Positions 8,016 to 16,031 of a stretch of 64,000 nt of DNA are shown here, piece by piece. The notes below the pieces were generated by a model. The model was not told the DNA's origin, made no database searches, and saw only the letters and a list, made by a program, of their open reading frames with translations. Origin of the DNA: Marinobacter lipolyticus SM19 (GTDB taxonomy: Bacteria > Pseudomonadota > Gammaproteobacteria > Pseudomonadales > Oleiphilaceae); contig NZ_KE007326.1 of the NCBI RefSeq assembly GCF_000397065.2, positions 384,124 to 448,123 of the forward strand. The letters run 5' to 3'. The number at the start of each line of letters is the position of its first letter. Positions within the stretch are counted from its first letter, which is position 1. A program made the translations under genes and the position numbers.

Positions 8016-9236
8016 GTGACCAACTCATCGCAGGCCATCAGGCGAAGCAGTCACATTACCATCGTTTCCGAGACCTTTCCTCCGGAAATCAATGGCGTGG
8101 CAAATACCTTGAAACACTTGTGTCAGGGCATGCTGCAACGTGGACACAGCGTAAATGTTGTACGTCCCCGCCAGCAGCATGAAACCAAAGGAGAGGTGGC
8201 TTGCGCCGGCGATCAACTGTTTTCCGCTGAACACGTAGTGACAGGACTGCCCTTACCCGGCTACCCCGACCTGCGGTTTGGCATCGCCAGCGCCCGCTCG
8301 CTGACCAGGCTCTGGAAAGTGCAACGCCCGGACGCCATTTACGTCGCCACCCAGGGGCCACTGGGAGTGGCCGCCGTCACCGCTGCCAGACGGCTTGGCA
8401 TACCGGTCAGTTCCGGTTTTCACACCAACTTTCATTCCTACAGCCAATACTACGGCGCCGGGTTCCTGGAAAAGCTGCTATGCACCTATGGACGCTGGTT
8501 TCACAATCGCACCGCCATCACTCTGGTGCCTACCCGAAAAATGCAGCGCACGGTCGCTGACATGGGCATCACGCCAACGGGACTCTGGAGCCGGGGTGTT
8601 GATTGCCATCGGTTCAGCCCACACAAGCGCGACGAGGCTCTGCGTCAGCAATGGGGCCTGAAAGACAGTGACCGGGGAGTTCTGTATGTGGGTCGACTGG
8701 CGTCCGAGAAAAACCTGCAGATGGCCGTTGCCTGCTTTGAGCGCATCCGGGGACTGCACCCCCAGACCCGATTCATCCTGGTGGGCGATGGCCCTCTGCG
8801 CAAACAACTGGAAGAACGTCATCCGGAGTACATTTTCTGCGGCACCCGGCGCGGGGAGGACCTGGCGCGCCATTACGCGTCCGGTGACATTTTCCTGTTC
8901 CCCAGCAAAACCGACACCTTTGGCAACGTGGTGACCGAAGCCATGGCGAGTGGCCTGGGCGTGGTGGCCTTCGACGATGCCGCGGCCAATGAACATATTC
9001 GCCAGGAAGACAACGGCATGAAGGCATCGTTAACAGACGATGAGGGCTTCGTGGACAACGCCCTTCGCCTTGCCGATCAGCCCACATTACTTAACCGAAT
9101 CCGCGCCCAGGCACGCCTGGATGCACTGGAACTGAACTGGACCAGCCAGATCGAACAGTTTGAACAGCTGGTATTCAATCAGCCCACAAAGGTCAATGAC
9201 CATGCCATCGACAACCAAAGCATCTCGTTTCTTTAA
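8016..9236 (+). CDS. Glycosyltransferase family 4 protein
   Basis: About 406-residue retaining GT-B glycosyltransferase. The N-terminal acceptor domain begins HITIVSETFPPEINGVANTL; the C-terminal nucleotide-sugar domain has GVLYVGRLASEKNL, FILVGDGPL and the GT4 motif PSKTDTFGNVVTEAMASG. I chose GTG 8016 because AGGA lies 7 nt upstream and because the PHO-type promoter would start transcription near 7989; ATG 7989 and TTG 7938 are in frame but lie at or before that point. It overlaps the PAP2 gene at its 3' end. Sugar and acceptor are unknown; the context suggests a diacylglycerol-type lipid acceptor. Confidence 0.8.
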   Translation: MTNSSQAIRRSSHITIVSETFPPEINGVANTLKHLCQGMLQRGHSVNVVRPRQQHETKGEVACAGDQLFSAEHVVTGLPLPGYPDLRFGIASARSLTRLWKVQRPDAIYVATQGPLGVAAVTAARRLGIPVSSGFHTNFHSYSQYYGAGFLEKLLCTYGRWFHNRTAITLVPTRKMQRTVADMGITPTGLWSRGVDCHRFSPHKRDEALRQQWGLKDSDRGVLYVGRLASEKNLQMAVACFERIRGLHPQTRFILVGDGPLRKQLEERHPEYIFCGTRRGEDLARHYASGDIFLFPSKTDTFGNVVTEAMASGLGVVAFDDAAANEHIRQEDNGMKASLTDDEGFVDNALRLADQPTLLNRIRAQARLDALELNWTSQIEQFEQLVFNQPTKVNDHAIDNQSISFL

Positions 9237-9774
9237 CCTGGTGGACCAGCGCGAATTCGCGTTCTGTCAGGCCATTAACCAGAGCCTGCGCTTCCGGCCA
9301 GTGCACAGCTATTTTCAGCTGGTCAGTCGCCTGGGTGACGGCTGGCTGTGGTACGCGCTGATTCTCGCCATGCCGTTGATCCGCCCTGACCATGGACTGA
9401 CACTGGCCCTGCTGATGGCAGCCACCGGGCTCACGTGTACAGTGACCTACAAACTGCTCAAACGCTGGCTGATCCGGGAGCGACCGTTTATTTCCTTCCC
9501 AAGCATCAATTGCGGCACACCGCCACTGGACCGCTACAGTTTCCCGTCCGGCCACACCCTCCATGCCGCCTGTTTCACCACCATCATTGCCATGATGGCT
9601 CCGGGACTGTTCTGGCCATTGTTACCTTTTACCCTGAGTGTGGCGGCGTCACGGGTTGTCCTCGGACTGCATTATCCCAGCGATGTCGTCGCCGGCGCGC
9701 TGATCGGCGGATGCATGGGGGCACTGGCGGTAAACGGCTTTGCCGAGCCACTCCGGATTCTGCTCGCCGCCTGA
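9202..9774 (+). CDS. PAP2-family phosphatase
   Basis: About 190-residue membrane phosphatase with the three PAP2 signatures in order: KLLKRWLIRERP, YSFPSGHT and SRVVLGLHYPSD. Several hydrophobic segments flank them. ATG 9202 has AAAGG at a 9-nt spacing; ATG 9196 is a two-codon-longer alternative. The start overlaps the glycosyltransferase end by 35 nt, so the two are translated together. Family members dephosphorylate phosphatidic acid, phosphatidylglycerophosphate or undecaprenyl pyrophosphate. Next to a glycosyltransferase, diacylglycerol supply is an attractive but unproven role. Confidence 0.82.
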   Translation: MPSTTKASRFFNLVDQREFAFCQAINQSLRFRPVHSYFQLVSRLGDGWLWYALILAMPLIRPDHGLTLALLMAATGLTCTVTYKLLKRWLIRERPFISFPSINCGTPPLDRYSFPSGHTLHAACFTTIIAMMAPGLFWPLLPFTLSVAASRVVLGLHYPSDVVAGALIGGCMGALAVNGFAEPLRILLAA

Positions 9775-9808
9775 CTCTGGCTTTGCAACCGGGCTTGGTG
9801 ATCCGCCG

Positions 9809-10873
9809 TCACTCAAACAGCCGCAATTGCATTACCGGCGAATCATCATCGCGAAAACGAACGCCCAACCCCAACAGTCGAACCGGACGTGCACTGTCCG
9901 TGACCAACTCATCCAGTAGAGGGCCGAAATCCTCAACACCGGGTTCGCGTATCTGTTCCCTAACCCGCTCAAGGGTGTGGGTCGAAAAGTCGCTGTAGCG
10001 GATTTTGATGAACAGCTTATGAATGGGTTTGTCACGGGCCTTGCGGTTCAGCCGCAGATTCAGGTCGGCCACCAGCGAGGCCATCACCGACTCACAGGCG
10101 GACTTGTCAGGCAGGTCCTGGGAGAAGGTTCGCTCCACACTCAGGGACTTGGCGATGCGGGACACCACCACCGGGCGCTCATCGCGACCAAACGCCATCT
10201 CGTGCAGCCGGTAGCCCTGTTTACCAAAACGGTCGATCAATACCTCCGCACCGATCACCTGCAAGTCGCCGCAGGTGCTCACGCCGAGGGCGTGAAGTTT
10301 GCCAGCGGTGACCTGCCCTACCCCGAATAACTTTTCCACGGGCAGTCGGGCCACAAAGCCTTCCACGTCCTGGGGACGAATCACGAACAGGCCGTCCGGC
10401 TTCTTCCAGTCACTGGCTATTTTTGCGAGGAATTTATTGGGGGCCACGCCAGCGGAGATCGTGATGCCGACCTCGTCCCGCACACGCTGGCGAAGGTACT
10501 GCGCCATCAACGTGGCACTGCCCTTGTGGTCGGCAACATCACTGACGTCCAGGAACGCCTCGTCCAGGGATAGTGGCTCTACCAGGTCGGTCATTTCTCG
10601 CAGAATGGCCATGACCTGCTGCGACACGGCACGGTATCGCGCCATGTCCGGCGGCACCGTCACCAATCCGGGACACAGGCGTCGAGCCTCCCCACCCGGC
10701 ATGGCGGAGCGTACCCCGAACGCGCGGGCGCGGTAATTACAGGTCGTCACCACACCCCGGCCGCCTTCTCCGCCCACGGCGAGGGGTACATCCCTTAACG
10801 AGGGATCGTCCCGCATCTCCACGGCGGCATAAAAGCAGTCGCAATCCACATGTATGATCTTGCGCTGGGGCAT
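9809..10873 (-). CDS. dinB: DNA polymerase IV
   Basis: 354-residue Y-family translesion polymerase. The catalytic carboxylates sit in [18 protein letters not shown] and in [27 protein letters not shown] and the helix-hairpin-helix segment [20 protein letters not shown] follow, then the little-finger domain with ERTFSQDL. It ends VMQLRLFE, resembling the beta-clamp binding tail. The ATG at 10873 lies 25 nt downstream of a perfect LexA box, so SOS induction is expected. Confidence 0.95.
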   Translation of the reverse strand: MPQRKIIHVDCDCFYAAVEMRDDPSLRDVPLAVGGEGGRGVVTTCNYRARAFGVRSAMPGGEARRLCPGLVTVPPDMARYRAVSQQVMAILREMTDLVEPLSLDEAFLDVSDVADHKGSATLMAQYLRQRVRDEVGITISAGVAPNKFLAKIASDWKKPDGLFVIRPQDVEGFVARLPVEKLFGVGQVTAGKLHALGVSTCGDLQVIGAEVLIDRFGKQGYRLHEMAFGRDERPVVVSRIAKSLSVERTFSQDLPDKSACESVMASLVADLNLRLNRKARDKPIHKLFIKIRYSDFSTHTLERVREQIREPGVEDFGPLLDELVTDSARPVRLLGLGVRFRDDDSPVMQLRLFE

Positions 10874-10897
10874 CGGGCAACAACTCGGGTCGATAAT

Positions 10898-10913
10898 CTG
10901 TACATATATACAG
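10898..10913. promoter_or_regulatory. LexA (SOS) box between dinB and the DUF1244-hopJ-min genes
   Basis: CTGTACATATATACAG fits the gammaproteobacterial SOS box CTGT-N8-ACAG with an alternating AT centre. It lies 25 nt upstream of dinB and 65 nt upstream of the divergent DUF1244 gene. A candidate rightward promoter (TATACA at 10907-10912, 16 nt, TAACAT at 10929-10934) has its -35 inside the box. Confidence 0.88.
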
Positions 10914-10977
10914 CCTTGTATCTTAAGCTAACATACAGAGAATGTCAGGATCTCTATAGCCCAACAGGCGAGCAACC

Positions 10978-11256
10978 ATGACAAATCCCATTCCCGAGCA
11001 GTCACAAACCGAAATCGAAGCTGCGGCATTCCGGCGCCTGGTACAACACCTGCGTGAACACACCGAAGTCCAGAACCTGGACCTGATGAACCTGGCCGGA
11101 TTCTGTCGAAACTGCCTTTCCAAGTGGTATCGCGCCGAAGCCGGCGAGCGGGGCTTTGAATTGTCCGACCCGGACGCCCGCGAGATCATCTACGGTATGC
11201 CCTATGAAGAGTGGAAATCCCGTTATCAAAAAGGCCCCAAACAGGATCATAAATAA
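10978..11256 (+). CDS. DUF1244 family protein
   Basis: 92-residue soluble protein with the conserved DUF1244 core: AFRRLVQHLREH, VQNLDLMNLAGFCRNCLSKW, and REIIYGMPYEEWKSRYQ. The two cysteines of CRNC could bind metal, but function is unknown. It is preceded by a Shine-Dalgarno-like GGCGAG, shares its last base with the hopJ start (TAATG) and so opens a unit running to minC. Confidence 0.82.
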   Translation: MTNPIPEQSQTEIEAAAFRRLVQHLREHTEVQNLDLMNLAGFCRNCLSKWYRAEAGERGFELSDPDAREIIYGMPYEEWKSRYQKGPKQDHK

Positions 11257-11645
11257 TGAACGTGACCGAGGCAGTGCGGATTCACCTGGCTTCCCTGAGA
11301 GCAGGCCACGCCGACTTTGACGACACCCTGGCATTGATTGACCGCTATTTCGAATACCAACCGACCGGTTTCCACAATGGCCCACTGCTCAACGCCGCAG
11401 GCGAGAACGCGGGTTCCTCCAAGGTATTTGCACTGGGTCAATACTGCAGCCTCAACGAAGCGGATACCCTGCAACTGTTCGCACAACATTACCAACAGGT
11501 ATTGAATGATCCTTCGGGCGACAGCCATGGTAACATTCGTCAGTTCATCAGCACCGGTTGGTCCGGCATCCGCATTGAAGGCGAACCACTGCGTGCTCGC
11601 CCTGCCGACACCCGGAACGATCCCAAGGAAGAGAGCCTTTCATGA
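11256..11645 (+). CDS. HopJ type III effector family protein
   Basis: 129-residue protein matching the HopJ family: FDDTLALIDRYFEYQPTGFHNG, AGENAGSSKVFALGQYC and HGNIRQFISTGWSGIRIEG. The name comes from a Pseudomonas syringae effector, but many environmental bacteria carry it without a type III system and none is visible here. A housekeeping role is therefore more likely. Its ATG overlaps the DUF1244 stop by one base, and its stop overlaps the minC start (ATGA). Confidence 0.82.
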   Translation: MNVTEAVRIHLASLRAGHADFDDTLALIDRYFEYQPTGFHNGPLLNAAGENAGSSKVFALGQYCSLNEADTLQLFAQHYQQVLNDPSGDSHGNIRQFISTGWSGIRIEGEPLRARPADTRNDPKEESLS

Positions 11646-12421
11646 GCGATACCGCCACCTCAGGGGTACAACACTGCTTTCAACTGAAAAGCGCCAGCGT
11701 GTCCATGACGGCCCTGGAGCTTTATTACTTCGACAATGACGAATTCGAGGACACCCTGCGGGACAAGATCAGCCAGGCCCCGGGGTTCTTCAAAGACATT
11801 CCCCTGATCATCAGCCTGGAAAAGTACGAAGGCCTGAGCAGCGAACTCGATTTCTTCAAGATTATCGGCACCTGCCGTCGCAACAATATCCACGTTGTCG
11901 GTGTGCGCGGTGGCAACGATGACCAGCGCAGGCTGGCCCGGGGAGCCGCGCTTGCTCTGATGCCCGGAGGCAATCAGCGCGATCGCGAGGTCAACCCCTC
12001 CGATCAGAACGCCGCGGCGGCCAACGAGCCGGCACAGGTGAGCGAACCGGAAGCCAGCCCGGCCGCCGAATTGCCATCCGGGCCCGCACCCGCCCGCATC
12101 GTCAACCAACCGGTGCGCTCGGGCCAGCAGGTGTATGCCCCTGAGGGTGACCTGATCATTCTGGCCCCTGTTCAGGCTGGCGCGGAAGTACTGGCGGCAG
12201 GTAATATTCACGTCTACGGCCCATTACGTGGTCGCGCCCTGGCTGGCATACACGGCATGCAGTCCGCCCGGGTTTTCTGCCAGTCACTGGAAGCGGAGCT
12301 TGTGTCCATCGCCGGACACTATAAAATCTCCGAGGATCTTCAGGAGAAAAGCTGGAAAGCCGCCGTTCAGATCCAGCTCAGGGACGACCTGCTGGTGGTG
12401 ACGCCACTGGAAAAGGCCTGA
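11642..12421 (+). CDS. minC: Septum site-determining protein MinC
   Basis: 259-residue division inhibitor that blocks FtsZ polymerisation away from midcell. The N-terminal domain (to about residue 105) has FELKSASVSMTALELY-type beta structure. A Pro/Ala/Glu-rich linker covers about 115-150. The C-terminal beta-helix domain contains GDLIILAPVQAGAEVLAAGNIHVYGPLRGRALAG, the MinD-binding block. Translation is coupled to hopJ by ATGA. A 65-nt gap precedes minD. Confidence 0.95.
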   Translation: MSDTATSGVQHCFQLKSASVSMTALELYYFDNDEFEDTLRDKISQAPGFFKDIPLIISLEKYEGLSSELDFFKIIGTCRRNNIHVVGVRGGNDDQRRLARGAALALMPGGNQRDREVNPSDQNAAAANEPAQVSEPEASPAAELPSGPAPARIVNQPVRSGQQVYAPEGDLIILAPVQAGAEVLAAGNIHVYGPLRGRALAGIHGMQSARVFCQSLEAELVSIAGHYKISEDLQEKSWKAAVQIQLRDDLLVVTPLEKA

Positions 12422-12486
12422 TAAGACTATAACGACCGATTTATTCGGCATTTATGACGAATCCACCGTGAAACAGGAATGCAACC

Positions 12487-13299
12487 TTGGCTAGAATCAT
12501 TGTCGTTACCTCAGGAAAAGGTGGCGTAGGCAAAACCACCACCAGCGCCTCAATCAGTACTGGCCTGGCCAAACGCGGCCACAAAACCGTGGTCATTGAT
12601 TTTGACGTGGGCCTGCGCAACCTCGATCTCATCATGAACTGCGAACGCCGGGTGGTGTATGACTTTGTCAACGTCATCCAGGGTGAGGCATCGCTGAACC
12701 AGGCACTCATCCGTGACAAGCGCGTCCAGAGTCTGTACATCCTGCCAGCCTCGCAAACCCGGGAAAAAGAAGCTCTGACCCGTGAAGGCGTTGAAAAAGT
12801 CATTAACGAGCTGTCGGAAACATTTGACTACATTGTCTGCGATTCCCCGGCCGGCATCGAACACGGTGCATTGATGGCACTGTACTATGCGGATGAAGCC
12901 GTTGTGGTCACCAACCCGGAAGTATCCTCGGTGCGGGATTCCGATCGCATCCTGGGCATCCTTCAGAGCAAATCCCGTCGTGCCGAGATGGGCCAGGATC
13001 CTGTCAAGGAACACCTGCTGCTGACCCGCTACAACCCTTCCCGGGTGGAAAAGGGCGAAATGCTGTCTGTCGGCGATGTGGAAGAGATTCTTGCCATCCC
13101 TCTGCTGGGCGTCATCCCGGAAAGCCAGATCGTGCTGAACGCGTCCAACCAGGGACTACCGGTGATTCTTGAAGAAAACAGCGATGCCGGTCAGGCCTAT
13201 GACGACGCCGTGGCCCGTCTGCTTGGCGAAGAACGGGAACATCGCTTTATGTCTGCCCAGAAAAAGGGCTTTCTCTCACGGATGTTCAAGGGGGGCTAA
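12487..13299 (+). CDS. minD: Septum site-determining ATPase MinD
   Basis: 270-residue deviant Walker ATPase that recruits MinC to the membrane. The motif GKGGVGKTT is present at residues 10-18, followed by DFDVGLRNLD and CDSPAGIE. The C-terminal amphipathic membrane-targeting helix appears as KKGFLSRMFKGG. The start codon is TTG at 12487, fixed by the family N-terminus ARIIVVTSGKGG. The minE start follows after 3 nt. Confidence 0.96.
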   Translation: MARIIVVTSGKGGVGKTTTSASISTGLAKRGHKTVVIDFDVGLRNLDLIMNCERRVVYDFVNVIQGEASLNQALIRDKRVQSLYILPASQTREKEALTREGVEKVINELSETFDYIVCDSPAGIEHGALMALYYADEAVVVTNPEVSSVRDSDRILGILQSKSRRAEMGQDPVKEHLLLTRYNPSRVEKGEMLSVGDVEEILAIPLLGVIPESQIVLNASNQGLPVILEENSDAGQAYDDAVARLLGEEREHRFMSAQKKGFLSRMFKGG

Positions 13300-13302
13300 G
13301 GG

Positions 13303-13557
13303 ATGAGTTTCCTCGATTATTTCAGAAGCAAGAAAAGCAACAACACCGCCAATGTTGCCAAAGAGCGACTGCAGATTATTGTTGCCCATGAGCGCGGTCA
13401 GCGCGAACAGCCGGATTACCTGCCCCAGCTGCAGCAGGAACTGCTGGCGGTTATTCGCAAGTACGTGCAGATCAGTGACGATATGGTTCAGGTGGAAGTA
13501 GATCGCAATGACAGCTGCTCCGTACTGGAACTGAACGTCACCCTGCCGGAAAGCTGA
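13303..13557 (+). CDS. minE: Cell division topological specificity factor MinE
   Basis: 84-residue protein that stimulates MinD ATPase and drives pole-to-pole oscillation. MSFLDYFRS is the membrane-binding N-terminus. The MinD-interacting segment [15 protein letters not shown] and the dimerisation strands follow. Standard length, with a good ribosome site (AAGGGATG) overlapping the end of minD. Confidence 0.95.
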   Translation: MSFLDYFRSKKSNNTANVAKERLQIIVAHERGQREQPDYLPQLQQELLAVIRKYVQISDDMVQVEVDRNDSCSVLELNVTLPES

Positions 13558-13568
13558 CACTCCGACCT

Positions 13569-13590
13569 CGCCCGCGGTCACCAGCGGGCG
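13569..13590. terminator. Hairpin between convergent minE and DUF2804 genes
   Basis: CGCCCGC (13569-13575) pairs perfectly with GCGGGCG (13584-13590) across an 8-nt loop at the ends of two convergent genes. No T-run follows on either strand, so it may be a termination or mRNA-end structure rather than a classic intrinsic terminator. Confidence 0.4.
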
Positions 13591-14585
13591 AAATGATCTT
13601 CCATCAATCCCCGTAGCCCTGCTATGGGGATTTTTTTACCCTTGTCATCCATCACAACCCCCTCAAACGTGCCCGCGTACTGACGGAAGTTGGACGCCAG
13701 CACCAGTGCATTCAGCCGCTCCTTGCGCACACCCGAGGGCACAAAACGAAGATCCACTCTGCCATCGCTGGTGGCCACCCGCCAGGGTGCGGACGTGTCG
13801 TACCGATCAAACTCGAACCGGGCCAGATCCAGCTTGATACAGCGACCATCAAGCCAAAGTGCGTTCTCGGTCATCCCCGATTCGTTCACCCCGGTGGCGA
13901 GATTCAGGCCCACAGAGGTACCGTCCGCCAGCTGGCCGGCCAGGCACGCCCAGTTCCAGGCCGTTTCACGGCGCATGAAGCCGCAGCTCCAGTCGATCGA
14001 GCCTCGGGTATGATCGTCACAACGCCAGACCCGGTCTCCCCAGCGAATTTCACCGGTGACCGGCAAACCCGCAGACTTACGGGTATATACCCAGCCATTG
14101 TAGCCAGCCGGACACGACAGCCTCAGGGGATCCACGTCTTCAGACATCGTAAACATCCCACGAATGGCATCACCTGCGGTGACACTGATGCTTCGACTTT
14201 CCGGGCCCGGAATAATCCTCAGGTGTGCCCGTTTACTGCGAAAGCTCGCCACACCGTCCTCTGGGCGCGGTTCAATCACGGTGCCCCTGCCAAGCGGCTG
14301 CATGAACGTCTGTTCGAGCATTTCTCCAGAGGCAAAATCGTAAAGGTAGAAAAAACCGTTGCTCACCAGTTTCAGGTCAACAATGGCCAGACCGAACACC
14401 CAGTGCCCCGACATGACACTGACAAACTGGAACTGATTGAATCGCCATTTGCGGGCCAGCCGGGAACGCGGCCTGTCCATCACCGTTCGCAGGTCATAGT
14501 CCAGATAATTGACCGATTCCACGGGACTCGAAAACACCCCGGTTTGCACCCTTCCTTTTTCATCAACCAGCTGCTTTATCGTCAT
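13578..14585 (-). CDS. DUF2804 domain-containing protein
   Basis: 335-residue protein matching the DUF2804 pattern: DYDLRTVMDRPRSRLARKWRFNQFQFV near the N-terminus, GDRVWRCDDHTRGSIDWSCG in the middle, and RKERLNALVLASNFRQYAGTF near the end. Rich in tryptophan and beta-strand; no signal peptide. The family is related to beta-structured carotenoid hydratase/lipocalin-like proteins, but function is unknown. ATG 14585 is preferred to an upstream TTG. Confidence 0.75.
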   Translation of the reverse strand: MTIKQLVDEKGRVQTGVFSSPVESVNYLDYDLRTVMDRPRSRLARKWRFNQFQFVSVMSGHWVFGLAIVDLKLVSNGFFYLYDFASGEMLEQTFMQPLGRGTVIEPRPEDGVASFRSKRAHLRIIPGPESRSISVTAGDAIRGMFTMSEDVDPLRLSCPAGYNGWVYTRKSAGLPVTGEIRWGDRVWRCDDHTRGSIDWSCGFMRRETAWNWACLAGQLADGTSVGLNLATGVNESGMTENALWLDGRCIKLDLARFEFDRYDTSAPWRVATSDGRVDLRFVPSGVRKERLNALVLASNFRQYAGTFEGVVMDDKGKKIPIAGLRGLMEDHFARW

Positions 14586-14716
14586 CTTCAATTCGGGCCA
14601 AATTCAATGTGTGAATGTAAAGGCAGATACCCAGTTCACAATCCCTGGATTCAACGCCACGCCTCCACAAATGTGCATGGTAGACTCGCGGCACCACTAT
14701 CAAGGAAGTGTACTCT

Positions 14717-15454
14717 ATGCGTTACCCAAGAGCCCACGGCAAACTCATGACCAGCATCCTGGCTGCTCTTCTGGCCTGCACCGCCACCTTGCCGGCACTG
14801 GTCCAGGCGGCATTACCCGCTGCAAATGCCGATGGCTGGACCCTGCGCAAGGAAACCGACAACATCAAGGTCTACACCATCGACCAGGACGATTCCAGTT
14901 TCCAGGCATTCAAGGCGGAAGCACTGATGGATACGTCCATCGAAAACCTGATGGCGGTGATGGTCAACCCGGAATCCTGTGTTGAGTGGGTACACAATTG
15001 CACCAAATCCCATGCGTTTGGTGACGGCCACTTCCACGACCGCTACGCCTACTCCGTGAACAACATGCCATGGCCAGTGGCCGACCGTGACTACGTCCTG
15101 CGTATTCGCACCCAAGGCGAACAGAACTCTGGCGAGGTGGTCATGGAACTCAATGCAGTCCCTGATCGCCGCGAAGCGGTCGATGGCCTCGTCCGGGTGG
15201 ACCGCTCCGATACGCTGTACCGTTTCATTCCCGAAGGCGACATGACCCGAATGGTCTGGATCCAGCACACCGAGCCCAATGGCGCAATACCCGGATGGCT
15301 GGTCAACACCCTGCTGGTGGACATTCCGGTAAAATCCATGGAGCAACTTGAGCGGGTGACCCGCGAGGAACGCTATCAGGACCACACCCTGGTGTACGGC
15401 GAGGAAGGTAAACTCATCAATGTGGTGCCTTCGAAACAATCAGGGGATGACTAG
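14717..15454 (+). CDS. Secreted START-domain lipid-binding protein
   Basis: 245-residue protein with a signal peptide (MRYPRAHGKLMTSILAALLA..., cleavage near VQAA) followed by a START-like fold: WTLRKETDNIKVYTI, FKAEALMDTSIENLMAVMVNPESCVEWV, MPWPVADRDYVLRI and WIQHTEPNGAIPGWLVNTLL. START proteins bind lipids or sterols, and the signal peptide places it in the periplasm. ATG 14717 has AAGGAAG about 8 nt upstream. It is divergent from DUF2804. Ligand unknown. Confidence 0.8.
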   Translation: MRYPRAHGKLMTSILAALLACTATLPALVQAALPAANADGWTLRKETDNIKVYTIDQDDSSFQAFKAEALMDTSIENLMAVMVNPESCVEWVHNCTKSHAFGDGHFHDRYAYSVNNMPWPVADRDYVLRIRTQGEQNSGEVVMELNAVPDRREAVDGLVRVDRSDTLYRFIPEGDMTRMVWIQHTEPNGAIPGWLVNTLLVDIPVKSMEQLERVTREERYQDHTLVYGEEGKLINVVPSKQSGDD

Positions 15455-15515
15455 CCGCACGGGACAAGCTAAGCTCTGTTGAAAAGGACCCTTTAACAGC
15501 ACAGGACCCCGGTAA

Positions 15516-15998
15516 ATGACTGTTCTCGCTTACGAGATCATGACTCCAAGTATCAAGGCGGTGCCACAATCCTGGACCATGGAGAGACTGGCCCGCTTCC
15601 TTACCGACAACGAAATCACCGGCAGCCCGGTGACCGATGAACACGGTGACATTGTCGGTATTGCCACCCTGAAGGACATCACTGAATTCCGCTGGAATGC
15701 CAACCGGAACGACAACGACGCCCGGCTGACCCCTGAGGAAGAACAGGAAGCCCGCCGCCTGCGCATGGCCATCTTCGAGGAGATGGGCAAGGTTCCCGTC
15801 GAAGTCCGGGACATCATGACGCCGAGTATTCTTTCCGTTGATGAACAGACGCCCGTTCGCGATATCGCCGACATCATGATGCGTGAACACCTGCATCGGA
15901 TTTTCGTCACGAAAGACAAGAAAATCACTGGAATCATCACCACTTACGACATGCTAAAACTGATTTCTGACAAGGAACTCACCAGCCGCTGTGCCTGA
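15516..15998 (+). CDS. CBS-domain pair protein
   Basis: 160-residue protein made essentially of two CBS motifs: residues 5-55 (IMTPSIKAVPQSWTMERLA...GSPVTDEHGDIVGIATLKDI) and about 95-150 (VRDIMTPSILSVDEQTPVRDIADIM...RIFVTKDKKITGIITTYDML). A charged helical linker separates them. CBS pairs sense adenine nucleotides. It lies 33 nt upstream of the PhoH-family gene on the same strand, so an operon is plausible. Confidence 0.85.
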   Translation: MTVLAYEIMTPSIKAVPQSWTMERLARFLTDNEITGSPVTDEHGDIVGIATLKDITEFRWNANRNDNDARLTPEEEQEARRLRMAIFEEMGKVPVEVRDIMTPSILSVDEQTPVRDIADIMMREHLHRIFVTKDKKITGIITTYDMLKLISDKELTSRCA

Positions 15999-16031
15999 AA
16001 CGACTGAGCCACCAGAGAGGTAACGCGCCCT

